Below, piece by piece: positions 59,630 to 64,000 of a stretch of 64,000 bases of DNA. A program made the position numbers and the translations under genes. Each line of letters begins with the position of its first letter. The stretch's first letter is position 1. The notes under the pieces were generated by a model. The model was not told the origin of the DNA. It did not search any database and saw nothing but the letters and a program-made list of their open reading frames with translations. This stretch comes from an uncultured Ruminococcus sp. (GTDB taxonomy: Bacteria > Bacillota > Clostridia > Oscillospirales > Ruminococcaceae): the NCBI GenBank assembly GCA_934463425.1, contig CAKSJP010000010.1, forward strand, positions 1 through 64,000. Direction: 5' to 3'.

Positions 59630-60958
59630 ATGAATACACCAGTCTATGACTTTTTGACAGAATATGCTCAGTGTGACCCGGTGCGTCTGCACATGCCGGG
59701 GCATAAGGGCAGATTCGGCGCGCCCATGCTGCAAAAGGCGGCGGCGCTGGATATCACCGAGATCACCGGCGCGGACAGCTTGTTTGAAGCGTCGGGCATC
59801 CTGGCGGAAAGCGAAAAAAACGCAGCTTCGCTGTACGGAACTGCGTATACATTTTATTCCTGCGGCGGCTCGACCCTGTGCATCCAGACCATGCTTCTGC
59901 TGATGAAGCAGCAGGGACGCACAGTCCTGGCGGCGCGGAATGTGCACCGGGCGTTTCTGAACGCCTGTGTGCTGCTGGATCTGCCGGTACAGTGGATCTA
60001 TCCCCGAAAGAGCGACGGGATCCTGTCCGGCACCTATGATCTGGCAGATTTTGAGGCGGCTTTGCAGGCGCAGAACCGTCCGGCGTGTGTCTATGTGACA
60101 TCTCCGGATTATCTGGGGCGCATGGCGGATATCGCCGGGCTGGCGGAGCTGTGCCACCGCTATCACGCAAAGCTGCTGGTGGACAATGCCCACGGGGCGC
60201 ATCTGGCGTTTTTGCCGTGGCCGTGTCACCCCATTCAGCTGGGCGCGGACTATTGCTGCGACTCGGCGCACAAGATGCTGTCCGGACTGACGGGGACGGC
60301 GTATCTTCATGTGCGCAGCGACATTGACGTTGCGCCGGAACAGGTCCGGGACGCCATGGCGATGTTCGGCTCTACCAGCCCCTCGTATCTGATGCTGGCA
60401 TCCCTGGACTGGTGCAACCGGGAGCTGGCATCGCCCTTGTTCCGGAAACAGCTGGAGGAAGTGCTCAGCCGCATGCAACAGCTGAAATGCCGGTTTTCCC
60501 CCCGGTACTGCTTCATCGATGGAGACCCCATGCATCTGTCTGTGGATGCCTTAACAGGCGGTATAGACGGCAGAGAGCTGGCGGCGTATCTGGAGCAGAA
60601 CGGCGTCTTTGTGGAGTATGCCGATGCCTATCATGTGGTATTGCTCTGCTCGGCGGCGAATACGGACGGGGATTTCGACATTCTGGAGGAGCTGCTGGAG
60701 CGCTTTGTGCCCGCCGGAAGCGGCGCGGCGGAAAAGTGTGCGCTGCCCCGGCCGGAGACGGTCTGCGGCATCCGGGAGGCGGCGCTTGCGCCCCAGGAGA
60801 TCGTGCCGGTGGAAGAGAGCATCGGGCGCATCTGCGCAGCGGTGAAGGTGCCCTGTCCGCCGGCAGTACCCATTGTCCTCAGCGGCGAGCGCATCGACGA
60901 GGCATGCATCCGGGTGTGTCAGGCGTATGGCATCACGGAGATCAGCGTGGTACAATAG
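59630..60958 (+). CDS. Orn/Lys/Arg decarboxylase family protein (YaaO-like)
   Basis: The 442-residue fold type I PLP enzyme has its PLP lysine K215 in CCDSAHKMLSGLTG. LHMPGHKGRFGAP and VDNAHGAHLAF are family signatures. It lies directly upstream of holB, as yaaO does in Bacillus (with tmk, yaaQ and yaaR lost in between). It is shorter than biosynthetic arginine decarboxylases from enteric bacteria. The substrate (arginine, lysine or ornithine) cannot be told. Confidence 0.9.
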   Translation: MNTPVYDFLTEYAQCDPVRLHMPGHKGRFGAPMLQKAAALDITEITGADSLFEASGILAESEKNAASLYGTAYTFYSCGGSTLCIQTMLLLMKQQGRTVLAARNVHRAFLNACVLLDLPVQWIYPRKSDGILSGTYDLADFEAALQAQNRPACVYVTSPDYLGRMADIAGLAELCHRYHAKLLVDNAHGAHLAFLPWPCHPIQLGADYCCDSAHKMLSGLTGTAYLHVRSDIDVAPEQVRDAMAMFGSTSPSYLMLASLDWCNRELASPLFRKQLEEVLSRMQQLKCRFSPRYCFIDGDPMHLSVDALTGGIDGRELAAYLEQNGVFVEYADAYHVVLLCSAANTDGDFDILEELLERFVPAGSGAAEKCALPRPETVCGIREAALAPQEIVPVEESIGRICAAVKVPCPPAVPIVLSGERIDEACIRVCQAYGITEISVVQ

Positions 60959-60967
60959 GAGGCGCGT

Positions 60968-61936
60968 ATGGCACAATTTTATGGCAATGCATCGGTGCAG
61001 GAGACCCTGCACCGGATGCTGGAACGGGACAGAGCCGCCCACGGCTTTCTCTTTTACGGCGATGCCGGACTGGGGAAAAAGACGCTGGCGAAGCGCTTTC
61101 TGGCGGAGCTGCTCTGCACCGGGGAAAAAAAGCCCTGCGGCGTGTGCAAGTCCTGCCGGATGCTGGCGGACGGGGTGCACCCGGATGTGAGATTTGTGGA
61201 GCACAGCGGCAAGCGGGGCGGCTTTTCGGTGGAAACCGTCCGGGAGGTCTGTATGGATCTGGCAACGCCGCCCAACGAGGGCAGCGCAAAGTGCTATGTG
61301 TTCGGGGACTGTGACCATATGGATGTCCGCGCCCAGAATCTGCTGCTGAAGGCGGTGGAAGAGCCGCCGGCGTACGGCTATTTTATCTTTACGGCCACAG
61401 CGCCCACGGCGCTTTTGCCCACCATCCGTTCCCGGATCATTGCGCTGGCGGTGTCGCCGGTGTCAGAGCCGCAGTGCCGTCTGGCGCTGGAGGAGCGGGG
61501 CTGTTCGGCAGAGGATGCGGCAGAAGCGGCGGCGGCATTTCACGGGAACATCGGGCAGTGCCTGAATTTTTTGGAAAATGTTTCGATTCGCGAGGTCGTC
61601 GGATTGACAAAATCTGCAATCGAGAGTATAATAAATAGGAACGAATATGCAATGCTCCAGGCGGTTTCGGCGCTGGGGAAGGATCGGGAGCGGACTTTTT
61701 TGTTTCTCAGTCTGTTTGACCGCACCATCCGGGACGCGATGGCGTGGCGGTATGATCCGCAGGCAGAGGGCATCGGCTGTGATGCCGCCGGCGCGCGGAA
61801 GCTGGCAGAACGGCTTTCTGCCAGTGCGGGACAGGCGATGCATCAGGCGGTGAATGCGACCTATGCCGCTATGGAGGCAAACGTCAATCTGCCTCTGGCG
61901 CTGGCGGCGTTCTGTGCAGACTGCATGGACGGATGA
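60968..61936 (+). CDS. holB: DNA polymerase III delta-prime subunit
   Basis: The 322-residue clamp-loader subunit has FYGDAGLGKKTLAKRF (P-loop-like), a zinc module CGVCKSC followed by an upstream Cys, NLLLKAVEEPP and TIRSRIIAL. It follows the decarboxylase by 9 bases and precedes ricT. Base composition drops near 61590-61650, where the helical region KSAIESIINRNEY is encoded. Confidence 0.93.
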   Translation: MAQFYGNASVQETLHRMLERDRAAHGFLFYGDAGLGKKTLAKRFLAELLCTGEKKPCGVCKSCRMLADGVHPDVRFVEHSGKRGGFSVETVREVCMDLATPPNEGSAKCYVFGDCDHMDVRAQNLLLKAVEEPPAYGYFIFTATAPTALLPTIRSRIIALAVSPVSEPQCRLALEERGCSAEDAAEAAAAFHGNIGQCLNFLENVSIREVVGLTKSAIESIINRNEYAMLQAVSALGKDRERTFLFLSLFDRTIRDAMAWRYDPQAEGIGCDAAGARKLAERLSASAGQAMHQAVNATYAAMEANVNLPLALAAFCADCMDG

Positions 61937-62000
61937 GTGATATCGGGCTTTTCGTTTTCGGGACGCGCTGTGCCCGAATGGAAGAGGAAAGGACAAATAT

Positions 62001-62867
62001 ATGATTGAAATTATCGGCGTTCGGTTCAAGAGCGGCGGAAAGGTCTACTATTTTTCTCCGGGAAACTGGACGGTGAAAACAGGAGATCTGGTCATCACGG
62101 AAACTGCCAGAGGGACGGAGTGCGGCGAGGTCGCCATCGCCAACAAGCAGATCCCCAAGGAGCAGGTGACAGCCCCCCTCAAGCAGATCCTGCGGGTGGC
62201 GACCCGGGAGGACCGCCGCATCCTGGAACTGAACCGGAAAAAAGAGGAAAAGGCGTTTCAGGTGTGCCAGCAGAAGATCGCCTATCGGAATCTGAAAATG
62301 AATCTGGTAGACGTGGAGTGCACCTTTGACAACAGCAAGCTGCTGTTCTATTTTACGGCGGACAACCGGGTGGATTTTCGGGAGCTGGTCAAGGATCTGG
62401 CGGCGGTGTTCCGCACCCGCATCGAGCTGCGGCAGATCGGCGTCCGGGACAAGGCGAAGATCCTGGGGGGCATCGGCATCTGCGGCAGAGAGTTCTGCTG
62501 CAAGGGGCATTTGCAGGACTTTCAGCCGGTGTCCATCCGCATGGCAAAGGAACAGGGGCTGTCCCTGAATCCCACGAAGATCTCCGGCTGCTGCGGCAGA
62601 CTCATGTGCTGTCTCAAGTATGAGCAGAACGTCTATGAAGAACTGCTGCGCATCACCCCGAAGGTGGGGGCGCTGGTCACCATGCAGGACGGCACAAAGG
62701 CGAAGGTCTGCGAGACCAATCCCCTGACCGGTGATCTGCGGGTCATGCCGGAAAAATCGGATGTTCCGGTAAAGGTGAAGCGGGAGGATGTGACCCTGCT
62801 GCGGGACGGCAAGATCAAGGTCAACCAGGCAGAGCGCAATGCGCTGAAATCTTTGGAAGATAAATAG
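62001..62867 (+). CDS. ricT: PSP1 domain protein RicT (YaaT)
   Basis: The 288-residue protein has the PSP1 domain and the cysteine-rich GGIGICGREFCCKGHL and ISGCCGRLMCCLKYE. In Bacillus, RicT with RicA and RicF binds Fe-S clusters and helps RNase Y mature mRNAs and promote sporulation. RNase Y is encoded 5 kb upstream. The holB-ricT order is conserved in Firmicutes. Confidence 0.94.
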   Translation: MIEIIGVRFKSGGKVYYFSPGNWTVKTGDLVITETARGTECGEVAIANKQIPKEQVTAPLKQILRVATREDRRILELNRKKEEKAFQVCQQKIAYRNLKMNLVDVECTFDNSKLLFYFTADNRVDFRELVKDLAAVFRTRIELRQIGVRDKAKILGGIGICGREFCCKGHLQDFQPVSIRMAKEQGLSLNPTKISGCCGRLMCCLKYEQNVYEELLRITPKVGALVTMQDGTKAKVCETNPLTGDLRVMPEKSDVPVKVKREDVTLLRDGKIKVNQAERNALKSLEDK

Positions 62868-62890
62868 GGTACTGATAGGAGGAATTTCTT

Positions 62891-63757
62891 ATGGCATCGA
62901 AAAGCAATCATCGTCGTGTTCGGTATGACCGCATTCTGGCGGTGCTTCTGGTTCTGATCCTGCTGATCGTATTGCTGGTGAAGTGCTGTTCCAGCTGTTC
63001 CAGCAGCAAGAGCAAGAAGAACAACAACAATGTGACCACCACACCTACCCAGGAGACCACTGTGGCTCCCACCGAGGAGGACTTCAGCAAGACGGTATAT
63101 CTCAGCCCGTCCAATCAGGAGGACAACGCCTTTTATGTGGGCGACACCAATGAGGCGGCAGTCTGCCGGATCCTGGCGCAGAAAACCGCAGCTATCCTGG
63201 AGCAGTCCGGGGTGACGGTCATTGTGGCAGGCGACACCGACAGCATCCAGACCAAGACGGCCATGGGCGACAAGAATCTGGCGGCATATGTGGCGATCCA
63301 CACCAATGCCGGCACAGGCGTGGGCACAGACTGCTATTACAACGCTTCTTCGGAGGCGAGCAAGAACCTGGCACAGGCAGTATATGATCCGGTGGCAGCC
63401 CTGACTCCCACAGACGACAAGGGTCTCATCGACGGCTCGCAGAGCGGCTCGGACAACTATCAGTATGAGATCGGCGCAAACAAGAGCCCCAGCTGTCTCA
63501 TCGAAGTGGAATATCACGACGGCCCGAATGTGGCGCAGTGGATCCTGGACAACGAGGACAACATCGCGTCGGCTCTGGCGCAGGGCATTTGCAGCTATTT
63601 GCAGGTGACACCGGCAAATAACACGGCTGCGGCTGCGGTCACAACTGCGGCGGACGGCAGCAGCGGCATTGCAGCCATCACCACGGCGGCAGGAGATGCC
63701 GCAGCAGCGGGGACAACTACCAATGCAGTCCAGAATCAATTATCAGCAGGAAACTGA
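62891..63757 (+). CDS. Membrane-anchored N-acetylmuramoyl-L-alanine amidase-like protein
   Basis: The 288-residue protein has one N-terminal membrane helix (about 14-32), a Ser/Lys/Asn/Thr linker, an Amidase_3-like domain and an Ala/Thr-rich tail. The catalytic-site segments are YLSPSNQEDN, VAIHTNAGTG and CLIEVEYHD. The usual first zinc histidine (DPGHGG) is replaced by SPSNQ, a variant also seen in some phage and clostridial amidases, so activity is uncertain. The ricT-amidase gap is 23 bases with AGGAGG. Confidence 0.82.
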   Translation: MASKSNHRRVRYDRILAVLLVLILLIVLLVKCCSSCSSSKSKKNNNNVTTTPTQETTVAPTEEDFSKTVYLSPSNQEDNAFYVGDTNEAAVCRILAQKTAAILEQSGVTVIVAGDTDSIQTKTAMGDKNLAAYVAIHTNAGTGVGTDCYYNASSEASKNLAQAVYDPVAALTPTDDKGLIDGSQSGSDNYQYEIGANKSPSCLIEVEYHDGPNVAQWILDNEDNIASALAQGICSYLQVTPANNTAAAAVTTAADGSSGIAAITTAAGDAAAAGTTTNAVQNQLSAGN

Positions 63758-64000
63758 CCGGATTCTGGGACAGCTGCCGGAGACGCGCGTGCCGGTGCTG
63801 TTTTTGCACGCCTGCTGTGCGCCGTGCAGCAGCTATGTCCTGGAATATCTGAGCCGTTATTTCCGCATCACGCTGTTCTTTTATAATCCGAATATTTCCC
63901 CGGAGGCGGAGTATCTCCACCGGAAGGCCGAACTGAAACGGCTGGTGCAGGAGCTGCCGCTGGGGCATCCGGTGACGGTGGTGGACGGGGACTATGCGCC
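63723..64000 (+). CDS. queH: Epoxyqueuosine reductase QueH (5' part, cut by window end)
   Basis: The frame starts at ATG 63723, inside the 3' end of the amidase gene (35-base overlap), and runs off the window. The visible 92 residues include LFLHACCAPCSSYVLEYLS, the CC..C signature of QueH (DUF208), then FFYNPNISPEAEY. QueH performs the last step of queuosine synthesis in tRNA with an Fe-S cluster. The overlap suggests translational coupling. Confidence 0.9.
   Translation, partial: MQSRINYQQETDRILGQLPETRVPVLFLHACCAPCSSYVLEYLSRYFRITLFFYNPNISPEAEYLHRKAELKRLVQELPLGHPVTVVDGDYA

Overview
The window looks like chromosome of a spore-forming, fibre-degrading gut Clostridium relative, most likely a Ruminococcus-type member of the Oscillospiraceae. 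The reasons are: moderately high GC; AGGAGG-type ribosome binding sites; many near-consensus TTGACA-17-TATAAT promoters; secreted proteins with dockerin-type EF-hand repeats; a spore germination protease (gpr) and a PdaA-like cortex deacetylase; FabK as enoyl-ACP reductase; ThyX; and the partial synteny decarboxylase-holB-ricT shared with Bacillus. The species assignment is inference from gene content.

Layout. 0-3.2 kb: tRNA-Asn, tRNA-Trp, a small Spo0A_C-like protein, and two CobW/COG0523 metal-chaperone GTPases. 3.2-7.9 kb: PdaA-like deacetylase, metY, and a nifS-nifU pair, with two copies of a 210-bp serial-hairpin repeat. 8.0-10.4 kb: an AT-rich island of secreted dockerin and serine protease genes. 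10.5-12.8 kb (minus): fabD-aroE-aroK. 13.0-21.5 kb: fabH-fabK-fabG-fabF-accB-fabZ-accC-accD-accA-acpP, which with the divergent fabD is a whole type II fatty acid pathway. 21.6-32.2 kb: a surface glycan export and assembly operon (Wzm/Wzt ABC transporter, FkbM methyltransferase, coiled-coil protein, three GT4 enzymes, a GT-C-like membrane protein, a GT2 enzyme). 32.2-38.3 kb: another dockerin protein, a 2-hydroxyacid dehydrogenase and proline synthesis genes (proB, proA). 38.3-45.4 kb (minus): thyX-tmk, a DUF2156 protein, a DJ-1 protein, 5-formyl-THF cyclo-ligase, mltG, a U32 peptidase and a lipoprotein. 45.4-51.7 kb: repeat-rich DNA around rpsF-ssb-rpsR, gpr, rpsT, mazF, a DUF2752 gene and a zinc-ribbon/DUF4234 gene. 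52-56.7 kb: nadB-nadC and RNase Y. 56.8-59.6 kb: a candidate type I toxin-antitoxin module, an ArsR/SmtB metal sensor, a 2[4Fe-4S] ferredoxin, a nested pair of MITE-like elements, a lipoprotein and a small sigma-region-4-like pair. 59.6-64 kb: an Orn/Lys/Arg decarboxylase-family gene, holB, ricT, an amidase-fold protein and the start of queH.

The most notable unexplained material is repetitive or RNA-like. It comprises a three-copy element made of seven consecutive hairpins whose stems show compensatory base changes between copies; two families of short inverted-repeat elements with target duplications, one inserted inside the other; and a 31-codon peptide gene convergent with a strongly promoted small RNA that shares its terminator, arranged like Fst-type toxin-antitoxin loci.
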